A stretch of 64,000 bases of DNA from Ilyonectria destructans. Taxonomy: Eukaryota; Ascomycota; Sordariomycetes; Hypocreales; Nectriaceae. The notes under the pieces were generated by a model. The model had not been told where the DNA came from and ran no database searches. It was given only the letters and a program-made list of their open reading frames with translations. Below are positions 48,490 to 58,377 of the stretch, piece by piece. How positions within the stretch are numbered: the stretch's first letter is position 1; every line of letters begins with the position of its first letter. The translations under genes and the position numbers were made by a program. Location: positions 1,426,001-1,490,000 of the forward strand of contig JAHEWK010000007.1 in assembly GCA_020740775.1 (NCBI GenBank). The letters are read 5' to 3'.

Positions 48490-48810
48490 CGATATGGTGG
48501 TTGGGAGCGCCGTGGGACGGACGAATTGATAGTTGGGGGCGCCGTCTGGGGCGCCGGGCGAGACGGCTTCGGGGTGCAGTCTGGGACGACTTGGAAGTTG
48601 GGACACCTGGATCGACTTGGTAGCTGGGCGCACCAGGCTAAACTCTATGGTAGTTAGATACGCCATGCAACACGACTTAATAGTTGAGGCGCTACCCTCG
48701 CAACTGCTCAGTCGTACTGCACGACGCTTCCAACTACCATAGAGTCCAGCCTGGCGCTCCCAGCTACCAAGTCGACCCAAGGCGCTCGTAACTACCAAGT
48801 CGTCCCGCTC
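48490..48810. repeat. Long hairpin 1 built from 27-30 nt tandem repeats
   Basis: The left side carries about six units of the type CGACTTGGTAGTTGGGAGCG plus a CC/GG-rich end (48490-48690). The right side carries the same units inverted (48701-48806). Paired blocks share one axis at 48693.5: 48586..48599 with 48790..48803 (13/14), 48613..48639 with 48748..48774 (25/27), 48643..48655 with 48732..48744 (13/13) and 48672..48677 with 48710..48715 (6/6). The leftmost two units have no partner. No protein family is encoded. Transcription would give a stem of about 85 bp with mismatches. Confidence 0.85.
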
Positions 48811-49025
48811 TTATCCCGGGCCGTACGGACACTCAAGGGCACGACAGCCCTGTTGACGGCACTATGAACACATTGACATTAGTGACCTGTAGCCAGTGGA
48901 GGTGTGAGAATAGCGCGAGGACAAGGGGTAGCAGAGCGATTCTCCAGCCAAATGGAGAGACGGGACTAGGCCAAGCCAGGTAAAAGAAACGACAGATGGG
49001 GAATTGCACTTACCACATCTGCCAC
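48801..49025. repeat. Direct repeat block, copy 1
   Basis: Follows hairpin 1 and is repeated at 49376-49615. Shared landmarks in order: TCCCGGGCCG, GGACACTC, GTCACGAC/GGCACGACAG, GGCACTAT, CAGTGACCTGTAGCC, GGTGGAGGTGTGAGAATA, GATTCTCCAG, CAAATGGAGA, AAGAAAC, ACAGATGGGGAA, TGCACTTAC and CATCTGCCAC. I see no gene in it. Confidence 0.85.
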
Positions 49026-49049
49026 GAAAACGGCATGCGAGCGTCGTCT

Positions 49050-49380
49050 AAGACGATTGGGTTGTTGTGAGCGCCGGGCGGGCGAGACGATGTGGTAGTT
49101 GCGAGCGCCGTAAGATGTTTTGGTTGTTGGGAGCGTCGTATAGGATGACTTGATGGTTGGGGGCGCTGTGCGCGCTGGGAGTTCTGGATCCTGACTTGGC
49201 GCCGTGAGGGACGTCATGGCAGTTGCGAGCGCCGGGCGAGATGCCATAGTAGTTGAGAGTGCTAGGCGAGACGGCATGGTGGTCCCAATGGGATGCTGTC
49301 CCAACCACCGTTTCGTCTCGCCCAGCACTCCCAACTACTATCTCATCTCGCCCGGCGCTCCCATCTACCATGCCGTCCCG
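49050..49380. repeat. Long hairpin 2 built from 27-30 nt tandem repeats
   Basis: Same design as hairpin 1 with the consensus AGACGGCATGGTAGTTGGGA followed by GCGCCGGGCG. About seven units lie to the left and three inverted units to the right. Paired blocks share an axis at 49293.5: 49210..49238 with 49349..49377 (25/29), 49239..49268 with 49319..49348 (26/30), and 49269..49282 with 49305..49318. The two hairpin axes are exactly 600 bp apart. Because the unit is close to 30 nt, spurious frames with a ten-residue repeat (like RPALPTTISS) stay open through it on either strand. Confidence 0.85.
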
Positions 49381-49615
49381 CCCCTGTCCCGGGCCGCGTG
49401 GACACTCCAGGTCACGACGGCCCTTCTGCTGGCACTATAAACACATAAACGTCAGTGACCTGTAGCCGGTGGAGGTGTGAGAATAACGCAAAGACCAGAC
49501 AATGTGATAAGAGGTAGCAGAATGATTCTCCAGACAAATGGAGACGGGACCAGACCAAGCCAAGGCAAAAGAAACAACAGATGGGGAACTGCACTTACTA
49601 TGTGGCATCTGCCAC
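49376..49615. repeat. Direct repeat block, copy 2
   Basis: Second copy of the block at 48801-49025, same orientation, with the same landmarks. It carries an extra stretch of about 15-20 nt near 49490 (around ACCAGACAATGTGATAAG). Together with the hairpins this makes two tandem modules of hairpin plus block. Confidence 0.85.
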
Positions 49616-49880
49616 AACCGCTGGGGCGGCGCGACTGGAGCCAGCGCCCTCCGCACCCAGGAGCAATCGAAATACTTCGATCTATACGTGAGTCAGCAAT
49701 ACTCCCATGGCATGGGTCGGGTTGCTGGGCGGCTGGTGCAATACATGCATGCCACATGCGTGTGGGGGAAACGGGGCCAGGGACACGCGTGGGGACGGGT
49801 GCGACGACGTCGGGGAATGTGAAAGGGCTGATACCACTGAAGCTGGCAAAGGCTCCGAGGCTGAGAACGCCGAGGACTTA

Positions 49881-49960
49881 CTCGAGACGTGTTGAAGTTG
49901 CTCGGGACATGGTGAAGTCACTCGAGACATGGTGAAGTTACTCGAGACATGTTGAAGTTG
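49881..49960. repeat. Four tandem copies of a 20-bp unit
   Basis: Units start at 49881, 49901, 49921 and 49941, each close to CTCGAGACATGGTGAAGTTA, with one to three differences. There is no gap between them. Confidence 0.9.
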
Positions 49961-50776
49961 AGGAGAGGAGGAAGAAAGTCGGGGGGACGAGGGGGAGCTG
50001 CATTTTGTGCAGGCACTCGCATGGTCACGTGTGTTGACCAACTCCTTCCATTGCCGTGGTCGAAGGCGGCGGGCTTGTGGTAACTGCCTTAGGCACCTCT
50101 GGCGCCGTGCTCTACTGCCTACCTAAGGTATCTACCTATTGGAGCTATGCCACACTATGGGGAAGTGCAGCCGAAGGGGTCCAGTGAGATGTGGCACAGG
50201 AACAGAGGTGCCCCGGCCTACAGCGCTTCAATGGCAAGTCAGAAATGCGAGACGTGGGTATGAGCCTGCTTCGGACGGGTCCGTCTTACGCCCAATAGGA
50301 TAGAACCTGGGTGACGAAACCCAAGGAAGCGACTGGGCAACAAGACTGCCACGGCTTAGGTGACTGCCTCCTCGGTATCTTAACCCCAGGTGCCTCTGGG
50401 CCCAGCCTCTCTTAGAGTACAGGAGACACAAACAATGACACTCAATGCCGACGCCTAAGACATCGACCCCGTTCAGAGAATGATGGATTTTGTTTGCACT
50501 GAACAGTTCTTAGTCGAATTTCCTCAGAGATCATCACCTTTCATGGCTTCCGCTTCCCCTGTTGGGCCTGTGACCGCAGTGTTACCTTCCATCCGGACTA
50601 AAACCCCATCCCTACCTCCTTTATAGGGATCAAACCACCATTCCCATTATTGCCTGGGCTAAAGGCATGTTTGGAGCTCCTTGCCAACAGGCACTTAACC
50701 CAATGACAACACCGTCCCCACCGCTCCAACTCCCAAAGGGTGACCGCTCCCTCCCTCGCCAACAAGGCTCGACCAG
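49961..50776. other. Intergenic, no supported gene
   Basis: Short frames only. A further CTACCTAAGGTATCTACC-type inverted string lies near 50118-50136. Confidence 0.5.
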
Positions 50777-52069
50777 ATGAGTCTGAAGAGGCCGGGAAGG
50801 AGATCTAGATTTACACTCTTCAATGCCATATCCCCGTTACCAACGCGGCTCAGTCAAAGGAGTGTGTTAATCTTGCAACTGCCCACCTTTGTCCAACCTG
50901 TCGTGAGTGAAGTTGAGTATCAGAAGTCGACGCGAGAGCGGATCGAACTACCCACAAAGAGGCGACCAGAACCCGAGAGCGACGAGGTCACAGCCACGCG
51001 TCTGACAGTTATCTTTGACAATAAATCTCCCCTTCCTGCCACTCTCTACTGCATTGAAGCACTCGCATCTTAGGACTCACCACATAGACTGACGCTGAAA
51101 CTGAGCAGCTTTGACTGGAGTGTTGTGAGCTGGAAGGTCCTGGCAGTGACTCAATCCCTCCACCTGTCAATAGCGATGGTGCAAATTCGACCGGGCCTTC
51201 GGGCTCTCTTTATCCTCTTCCAGTGAGCGACTGCACTCTCACTGTTACCAAAAGCTGTCTCGATCCGATAACCGAACGTGTTCTCAGCCACCCTGCACGT
51301 CTGCGGGGGAAACCACACTCGCTGGGATTACCAGTCAACCCGCCCTGTACGAAACGCCCTCGCCTTTTTTTGGTTCGAGCCCCGAGTATTTACCTCTCCA
51401 GCCCCAATCAAACACGCAGGGTTTCCTGTGGTCCTCGAGCCAGTGGATAGCCTTCTGTGTGCCAATCGTAGTTTCTGAGCAGGGAGTCCATAGTGAGTGT
51501 CGACCCCCAGAAAGTAGTCGCTTAGGTCGCGCGGAATGCCTGAATACAGCGGGAAAAGACACCCACGCAGTCGCGATCGAATTGGTTGTGTGGGAAACAG
51601 GTTGATCAATAAAGTTCAAGGCTCAGATGGCCAGTTAGAGGACAAAGTCATGGAAGTGAATTTGGGGTCCATCAAACGGAACCCGGCCCGCGCTCAGTCA
51701 ATGTGGCTGTTGAAGGTGGCTTACGATGGCAGGACAGTCTTTGACCTTACGGAGGGGGGTTGATTGAGTGTATCAATTCACTGCAGGCACGGAAGGTGGT
51801 TTAGCTTGATGAGGGCATGGAGGCCTTTGGCCTTACAGAGGAGCACAATTTCCTTAGACTATGGATTAAAGTATTGTGAAATGTCACAACATGGAAGAAT
51901 GATAGACTGCCAACGTACTTCCGTGGGCTTAGAAGACTGGATGGATCGGAAGGGTTTGGTGGACGAGGAATTTTCCATTATCGTCACTGTAAACGAGGCT
52001 CATGTGCCTTACCCAGATCACATCGTGGTTCACGATAACTGGCCAGATTGCATCGTCTGGGTTGCTTAA
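50777..52069 (+). pseudogene. Possible decayed gene(s), family unknown
   Basis: A frame from 50777 runs 98 codons to 51073. From 51536 another frame runs with one TGA at 51761 to a stop at 52069. At 51750-51760 a run of six G separates VAYDGRTVFDLTEGG from the coding-like continuation LIECINSLQARKVV and MEAFGLTEEHNFLRLWIKVL in the next frame, which itself contains stops. This looks like frameshift decay. No family recognised. Confidence 0.25.
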
Positions 52070-52410
52070 TTTTGACGGTATGCTGGGTTATTAAAATCAC
52101 AGTATTTCAGTCTGCATACAAGTGCTGCGACTTGGACGAAGCAAGAGTTCGTGGTTAGTTAAATGCTGTACCGCCCATGTGAGTTAATTGGTAGGTGTGT
52201 GACAAATCAAAGACATTAGCTGACATGCGTCAATATTGTCAATAATTCGGTGTTCCAACTCGTTTAACCGGGTTTCTAAACGCATAAGATCGTTTGTTGT
52301 CCGATAACTTGACGATCGGCAAGATGCCGACAACAACCCCCGAAAGATGCACTTCGACTGCGGTCCATACGGCCTCACGTGTCAGCAAATCACCGATGAA
52401 CGCATTTCTC

Positions 52411-52620
52411 GAACTGTGTCTGTCTTGGACGCCACGTTCATGACATAGAACTAGCAAGTCCACGTGGCCGCGGTCGCCAAGGTACCCGACGAGCCAACCC
52501 CCGGTGATCTCTACGGACTGTTTCTGCCTTGAATGTCGCGCTACGTTCATGACCCAGGCTTCGCGAGTCCCCGCGACCGCTATCACCTGGCGCAACCAGC
52601 GCCAAGATGCCCGACGAGTC
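52411..52620. repeat. Diverged tandem duplication of about 90-105 bp
   Basis: 52411-52495 and 52515-52620 share both ends: GAACTGTGTCTGTCTTG against GGACTGTTTCTGCCTTG, CTACGTTCATGAC against CACGTTCATGAC, and CCCGACGAG. There is an internal insertion in the second copy. Confidence 0.7.
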
Positions 52621-52649
52621 CTCACCAGAAGCCCACAGCCGCCTCCACC

Positions 52650-53012
52650 ATGACGACCGAGTGGCCGCCTTTCAAAGTCCTGCGAAAACCTCCTGACTGG
52701 TACCAACACCCTTGCCTTTCTGAACGAATGACCGCTGATTCAAAAACTCTGGCAGATTCTGGTCAAACCTGCGGTTGCCAGCTTCAAGAGCCTCTGGATC
52801 CTTGGAGCGACCGTTGGTATTTCTCCGACAGGCGCAGCGTGTGGCACGAGACTTTGATGTCGGTCATTGTCGACGTCAGGGTGGTTTCCTCCTCGGCCTC
52901 GCCTTTGCCACGGACTCAAGGATGGGTCTTTTCGTGTATGGGTGATGTGCAGCAGGCCCTTAAGATAATGCCGGATGGTTATCCGGAGGCGTATGAGCGC
53001 CTAGCGAGGTGA
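52650..53012 (+). CDS. Hypothetical protein (120 residues)
   Basis: The frame is open from 52533, but the ATG at 52650 (ACCATGACG) has the better context, and the upstream part lies in the tandem duplication. The product starts MTTEWPPFKVLRKPPDWYQH and has a CGC near residue 40 and a Trp-rich middle. No signal peptide, membrane helix or known motif. It may be real or a chance frame. Confidence 0.3.
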   Translation: MTTEWPPFKVLRKPPDWYQHPCLSERMTADSKTLADSGQTCGCQLQEPLDPWSDRWYFSDRRSVWHETLMSVIVDVRVVSSSASPLPRTQGWVFSCMGDVQQALKIMPDGYPEAYERLAR

Positions 53013-54385
53013 ACTACGAGCTGTGTGGATGGGTTGGTGAGTTCGCACGCTGCAGTGGCCGACGGAGGTTGACTGGAAGATGAGACGAGACGAAATGAGA
53101 CTGGTGGCGGATGAGAGAACGGGGCGGCGACGGGAGGGGGGATGAGTTGCCTTGCCGACTCGGCGCGCGGGTTTGGGAGGCAGCCGAGGTAAATATGCTC
53201 CGGGGAGCCTTGATGCGGATGATGAGAGTTCATCACGAAGGAGATGGAAGAAGATGCCTGGTAGAAGTTGCCTCTTTTCTCCCACGGAATGTGTGGACAG
53301 ACGTCAGGGGCATCGACTCGTGCTCTGGGTTCAGAGCCGCTTCGTATTTTCAGCATCTTGCCGTCGCTGCATTACCAGCTCGGCTTCCGGTATGCACATC
53401 CTCAGTAACAAACGAGGAAGAGATTTTGATCGGGTTGCAAATGGCTAATGGAATTCGGTGATTTTCCTCTGCTCTGCGGAGCTCCCCAACACGGTGAATT
53501 TAGTGATTTTATTCTGCTCTGCCAGAGAAGGAGTTTCAGCTTCACGAGGTCGCTGTCTGTCCCCAGTCGACAGTCTACCGGTACGTACAGAGCGTCTTGC
53601 GGTGATCTAACTCTGCTTGGCCAGGGAAGGAGTTTCACCTTCGCAAGGCCGTTGGCTATTCTCAGGCACCCATACTAAGGGCTGCACTCTCCCCAGGACT
53701 CTCGGTAAGCTTCCATTTTAGCATTATTTCGTCAGAACATGTCTAAAAGATTGCTAGCTTTGCAAGGGGGAGACATAAACTGACATAGATGCTTTCGACA
53801 CCAACACTGTTCGGAGAATGGTAGGTTTCCTCTATACTAGCGTAACGGGCGGTCAGGGGCGTTTGGCCTAGCTGGTCGCTAGCTGAGACGTCTCGGGGAT
53901 AAAAAGGGGAGGTGACTGCGAATAGAGGCGAGGAATCATCGCGTTTTCTTTTATTGAGATTTTCCCTAGAAGTCAAAGAGACTCAGAGAGCTCAAAATTT
54001 ACTGTAAGAGTCAATTGATTTGTTACTTTTGTTTTTAAGAGATTTATTTGAGTCAATTTCGACCGATATTACTATTCTCGGCCAACCTCTATCTTCTGCC
54101 CAGTTAAATATCGGGCTGCTGCAGACCTTATTAAAGCCTTGGCAGCGGATTTTCCCGCGACCGACCCGATATTCTATCTCATGAGATGCTTTCCTATTCG
54201 GAGACATAAGCCTCAGATCCATTCGATCTCATACGCGTAGTCGGGTGCAGCTTCGGGCTGACCTTGGAAGGCGCCTGTGCGACAATTTTCTGTCCATCTC
54301 CATAAGGATAAGTTAATGAGTTGTGTGTTGGATTTCGTCCTTTTCCGCCGCTAAACCAGCAATTATCATGTTGAATTTGCAGAGA
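53013..54385. other. Intergenic with a small tandem duplication
   Basis: No supported gene. The duplication is listed separately. Short minus frames near 53743-54222 are unrecognised. Confidence 0.5.
53457..53654. repeat. Two 54-bp copies and one partial copy of the same unit
   Basis: 53502..53555 and 53601..53654 align without gaps (for example AGAAGGAGTTTCAGCTTC against GGAAGGAGTTTCACCTTC). 53457..53476 repeats the first 20 bases (GGTGATTTTCCTCTGCTCTG). Confidence 0.8.
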
Positions 54386-54925
54386 TTAGAAGAACCAGCC
54401 CCAGAAATCGAGCGAGCACCCAACGAGAAGACGCTTCAGAGTGGTAATATCGCCGTTGACAGCCTGCATATCATTGCTCAACGGTCCATCAGGAACAAAA
54501 GAAGCTCTTGGCCAGATATTGGTCCCACGAGTAACAACTTCAGTAACAATCCAGTCGCCAATCGGCCTGCGCTCATCAGCATGGCCAGCTTGTCCATGAG
54601 GCACTGAGACGTCGAAGTATCCAGTGCCATGCAGTGTACCAATCGTCTGGCTTAAGGTCTCACTGTCGTCTACCACCAGCTGTCCTTTACCATCTCCGTC
54701 TAGGATGATCCGAAACCCTCCCAACGGGAGTACTCTCGCGGCATCTTGACGGTTCAAGCCAAGTATACGTGTCGTTCGGAAGGTCCTTCGTTCGGGATGG
54801 GGAGCGGCAAACTTTAGATGCTGACGGCGCACGCTGTTTGTCGCAATCCCGCTATGGCAAAAGGGAATGATCACTCCACTTGTCGGTAGCGTTATTGTGG
54901 TCCATATCTCCGTCTGACACTGTTA
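54386..54925 (-). CDS. Hypothetical protein, possibly one exon of a longer gene
   Basis: The minus strand is open from a likely acceptor (TTCCTTAACAG, ending at 54926) to a stop at 54386. It encodes about 179 residues with coding-like composition: LNRQDAARVLPLGGFRIIL, DGDGKGQLVVDD and TGYFDVSVPHGQAGHADERR. I do not recognise the family. No upstream exon could be joined: a short ATG frame at about 55024-54939 does not offer a convincing donor. It may be a fragment. Confidence 0.35.
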
Positions 54926-56438
54926 AGGAAAATGCCGGCTAAGCTAATTCCAATCGAGAATGGTTGGCGGAGGCAGAACTGTCATCTGCTAGGGTCAGCG
55001 AAAGTTTATTTGAAGGGTGAGACATGGTACAGTATAATCTGACAGAACAGAAGAAACGCTGCGGCTGAGGCTGAGGCTGAGAATCGCGGCGTGGGCCAAG
55101 GGGATTCAGCCCGTGGATGAGGGCAGGCAATGGCGTAAGGTAAGCTGTAGAGGTCCAACATTAGCGAAAGACTCTTTGAAGAGGACGGATACTCAAGTAC
55201 AGGACGGCTGGAGGGAAGAGAGTTCGCGATGTTGAGATCAAGACGGTCTTGGAGCTCTCCGAGTCTTCTCTAGAGTGTCGATGTAAAGGTAGGCGAAATG
55301 GCAGGCTCGCTCGCGGTAGGCGACATAAATTTGACTAGACCAGGGCTCTTGCTAGCTAGAGGCCCTTGTGCGATGGGCGATTACTGCGCTCCCTGCGCTG
55401 GTGATGCTTTGGGGGGCGCTCGAAATGTCGTGAGTTGGAGTCGTGGTGGTGAAAGTGAGTAAAATAATGAGTATTCCACCTTTTTCGCTCGCCGGGATGA
55501 CTTCCTCTACGGCTGATAACAGCGGCGCTGCTGACGCTGCCGTCGCTGCCGATGCTATCTGACTGTCGCCAGCAGCATTGAAGTCCTCGAGAGGCTTGGT
55601 CATAACGATTGCAGTAGAAAGAGATGTGTAAAGGCAAAGAAAGCGTAGTGTTGAAAGCTGGGATAGTTGCGTTGGTGGGCGCTAGCGCCTCAAGGCTAGC
55701 TGGCTGCAGGGGATTTTGCCCTGTAATTCAGCGCATTCCCTGACTTATACTGTAAATTTGGTGTGACGGAGGAAGATGCAGAATGCAGGGCAAAAAAGTG
55801 GCTCACGAGTTTTCCTCTCAGAATTGTTTGCTAAGTTTCGCAGCGCATTTTCCAACTTGCAGTGATTCACGTCCTACTTGCGATCATTTACGTCCTACTT
55901 GTTATGATTCACTCCTACCGGTTGCCAGTTGTCCCAGTAGCAATACGGTACTGTGCCAATAGCAATACTCAATAAATAAAGATAAAGGCCATAATGTGAT
56001 TGGTATCGTCGCGCAGCTTCAAGCTAACTATCTCACCTACTATACTTATCACATTCTCCTGTACGCTGGAGTCTTACTCGTCAGAATCTCCATCAAAAAA
56101 GTTTCCCCCAACCAGCCCATCGTCCCCAAGAAGCTCTCCCCTCAAGGCTCCCCACCTGAGAGCCTCTTGCCACTCTTCATCATGCTCACCGTCCTCACCA
56201 TCCATCAATAAAGCTCTTGCCCAGGACCTCATCATAAGAGTACAGCTGTTCTACCCGGGCACTGAAGGGTCTTGGATTGATGCTCTCATCGGCAAACTTG
56301 AGAAGAATGTCGATGTTGAGGATTTGATCACACAGGTTCGGTGATGCGGAAAGCCCGTTCCTTGGCCTCACAGCCAGGGACTGGACTTGATGCCTCAGGC
56401 CCTAGGGCCTGTGGGAGCCCTTACGGCTCCGACCGTAG
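54926..56438. other. Intergenic, no supported gene
   Basis: Unrecognised frames on the minus strand near 55352-55637 and on the plus strand at 56000-56344. At 55864-55910 GATTCACGTCCTACTTG recurs with changes (GATCATTTACGTCCTACTTG, GATTCACTCCTACC). Confidence 0.45.
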
Positions 56439-57183
56439 CTAGCCAGCTGTAGAGATCATCAATCCTTCATTACACACATCATGACCTACCCACCTCGTAT
56501 CACTCGGGTACCAACATTCTTGGAAATTCAGCTTCAAGTAGTTGCTTGAGCGGGTTTCGATGCGAATGTTGTTATCTTCGTCAACCCGATCTTTGAGACT
56601 CGTAGGACGCAACGGCCTTCCCATACGTATTTGGAACCTATGAACCCGATGGGCCACAACAAAAGTCAGGATTACGACTTCAATGTCAAGCGGTCGGCCC
56701 AAGAACTCAGTGTACTTGGCCTGCATCTCTCTCTTGACCGTTGAGGCCTTGTCGTCATTCGAGATGATCATCCGGCCAACGCAGACCTGAAAGACACACT
56801 ACAAAAGATAGTAATAGGGTTGTCTTCTGTCGGCTATCGTGCATTGCGAAAGTCTCTCATCCGATATTGCCGGGAAATCATGAGCCGAGACCAGGGTTTC
56901 CAGTCCCAGAACTCTGGCATTGTGCCAGGGTGCGCAATGTAGGGTCAATCGTTGTGTCGTGGCAAATAAACACTAGTCCATGCTCAATCTCGTTGACAAT
57001 CCGGATCACTTGAGGTCGTTGGTCCTTCCAGTCGAGCAGAACTGGAGGCAATACGCTGCAGGTCCCATATCGAATTGGTTGACCTGTTGGGCTGAGTGCA
57101 TCCAGGTCCGACATGACAAGAGTAGTGCGAGGGGGAAAACGGCGTCGATGCTTAGAATATCAGGACAATGGGCCCGGGGCATT
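56439..57183 (-). other. Minus-strand frames perhaps belonging to the next gene
   Basis: Frames at 57114-56878 and 56771-56439 (for example VLLDWKDQRPQVIRIVNEIE and EVVILTFVVAHRVHRFQIRM) look coding-like. They could be further exons of the gene at 57184-57822, or remnants. A possible acceptor is CTGATATTCTAAG near 57150. Confidence 0.3.
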
Positions 57184-57822
57184 TCAGTTCAGTCGCCTTT
57201 CAGAATAGGTGTCGACGAACGCCATGCCCTGCTCGTTGCTCAACGTGCTGCGAAGGGCCATCGCCTCCTGCAAAATCTCATCAAAAACAGCCGGGTTTAA
57301 CATCCTTCCAGACTTGTACAGGTCCCCGTATAATGATACATATATCCTGTGCTTGGCAACTGCGTTACTAGTCGAGGTAGTCGAAGGGAATCTTCCATGG
57401 CAACGTTGACAAACTTGGAGGCCTGATGAGGAGTGGAGGTGTAAGGAGTCACAAAGAGTGTTACCACCACACAAGCTGCAAGGGTAAGCCAATTCCACTG
57501 ATCCATCACACCGACAGAGGCTTGGAGGCGCCTTGCCGTTGATGATACTGACGTTGACTTGATCTGCGACTTGGGCCAGCGAAATCCCGGTGAGGCGAAT
57601 GTCTTCCGATTCGGAGCATGTAACTTTGCCAGCCCGTATAACAGGCTGTACCCAGGAATAGTCGCAGGACTTGATAGTGATCAAGGTACATTCTCCCTCA
57701 ATAAGGTTTCGTATACGACCAGGAGCCCATATTTTCCTGGCAAAGATCCTTCTTCGACGAGTCGCCCAGGGATAGCCATTCAGAATGGTGGCTTGTCTGT
57801 CTGATGCAAAGAACTCAGCCAT
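57184..57822 (-). CDS. Hypothetical protein with a cysteine-rich, zinc-ribbon-like region
   Basis: A 212-codon minus frame with ATG in good context (GAATGGCTG). The middle carries CRCDGS, CSLCGGNTLC and CQRCHG, nine Cys in about 40 residues, suggesting zinc binding. The N-terminal part is basic (TRRRRIFARK). No signal peptide or membrane helix. I do not recognise the family. It may continue into the frames at 56439-57114 through an intron. Confidence 0.45.
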   Translation of the reverse strand: MAEFFASDRQATILNGYPWATRRRRIFARKIWAPGRIRNLIEGECTLITIKSCDYSWVQPVIRAGKVTCSESEDIRLTGISLAQVADQVNVSIINGKAPPSLCRCDGSVELAYPCSLCGGNTLCDSLHLHSSSGLQVCQRCHGRFPSTTSTSNAVAKHRIYVSLYGDLYKSGRMLNPAVFDEILQEAMALRSTLSNEQGMAFVDTYSERRLN

Positions 57823-58377
57823 TCAATTAATAAACAACTTCAACTCGGCTGTAGGATTATAGCCTAAGGGTATTTACTTTTCTGGCTTAGGTCTTTGAAG
57901 TCTAAAATATTATAATTCTACAGTATTTATTAAATACCTAAGAAAATATAAATAAATATAAAATAAATTATTTTATTAAATTTATTATTATTATTATTTA
58001 ATTTATTATGTATTATATTCTTTTTATATTATTTATTTTTATCTTCAGTATATCTATACTAAGTGCAGTTTAATATAATACCTCCTCTTCCCCCTTGGTG
58101 TTTTTATAAACTGGCGGTATTCTTATATGCCGTGCCTTCCGCCGGAGTGTGCCCCCGCGAGAGCGCGGCTCTGCGGCCAGGTGGGGCCGGACCGTGCCGG
58201 GGCTGACCGCAGTCAATATCCCGATGCAGTAACTACCAATCCTCCAAGTTTACGAAGACCAAGTCATTGAATTGAGAATGGGAGATGTACACGGGTAATG
58301 TTTTGTGAAATAACTCGCTATTTGATGGTATCTACTTTAATCTGCTCATATTACTAACTCCATCGCACCGCGCCCAT
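57823..58377. other. AT-rich intergenic tract next to a GC-rich patch
   Basis: 57890-58080 is almost all A/T with TTATTA-type runs, and 58130-58215 is strongly GC-rich. No gene. The last 150 bases are the 3' flank of the PTR2 gene. Confidence 0.6.

Noticed and set aside
48966..49465. Overlapping frames of up to 122 codons with a ten-residue repeat
   Set aside because: They arise because the hairpin unit is close to 30 nt, so frames stay open on both strands; no start context or family supports coding.
51364..51378. GGTTCGAGCCCC string like a tRNA B box
   Set aside because: It follows a T run, and there is no cloverleaf in the 70 bases before it.
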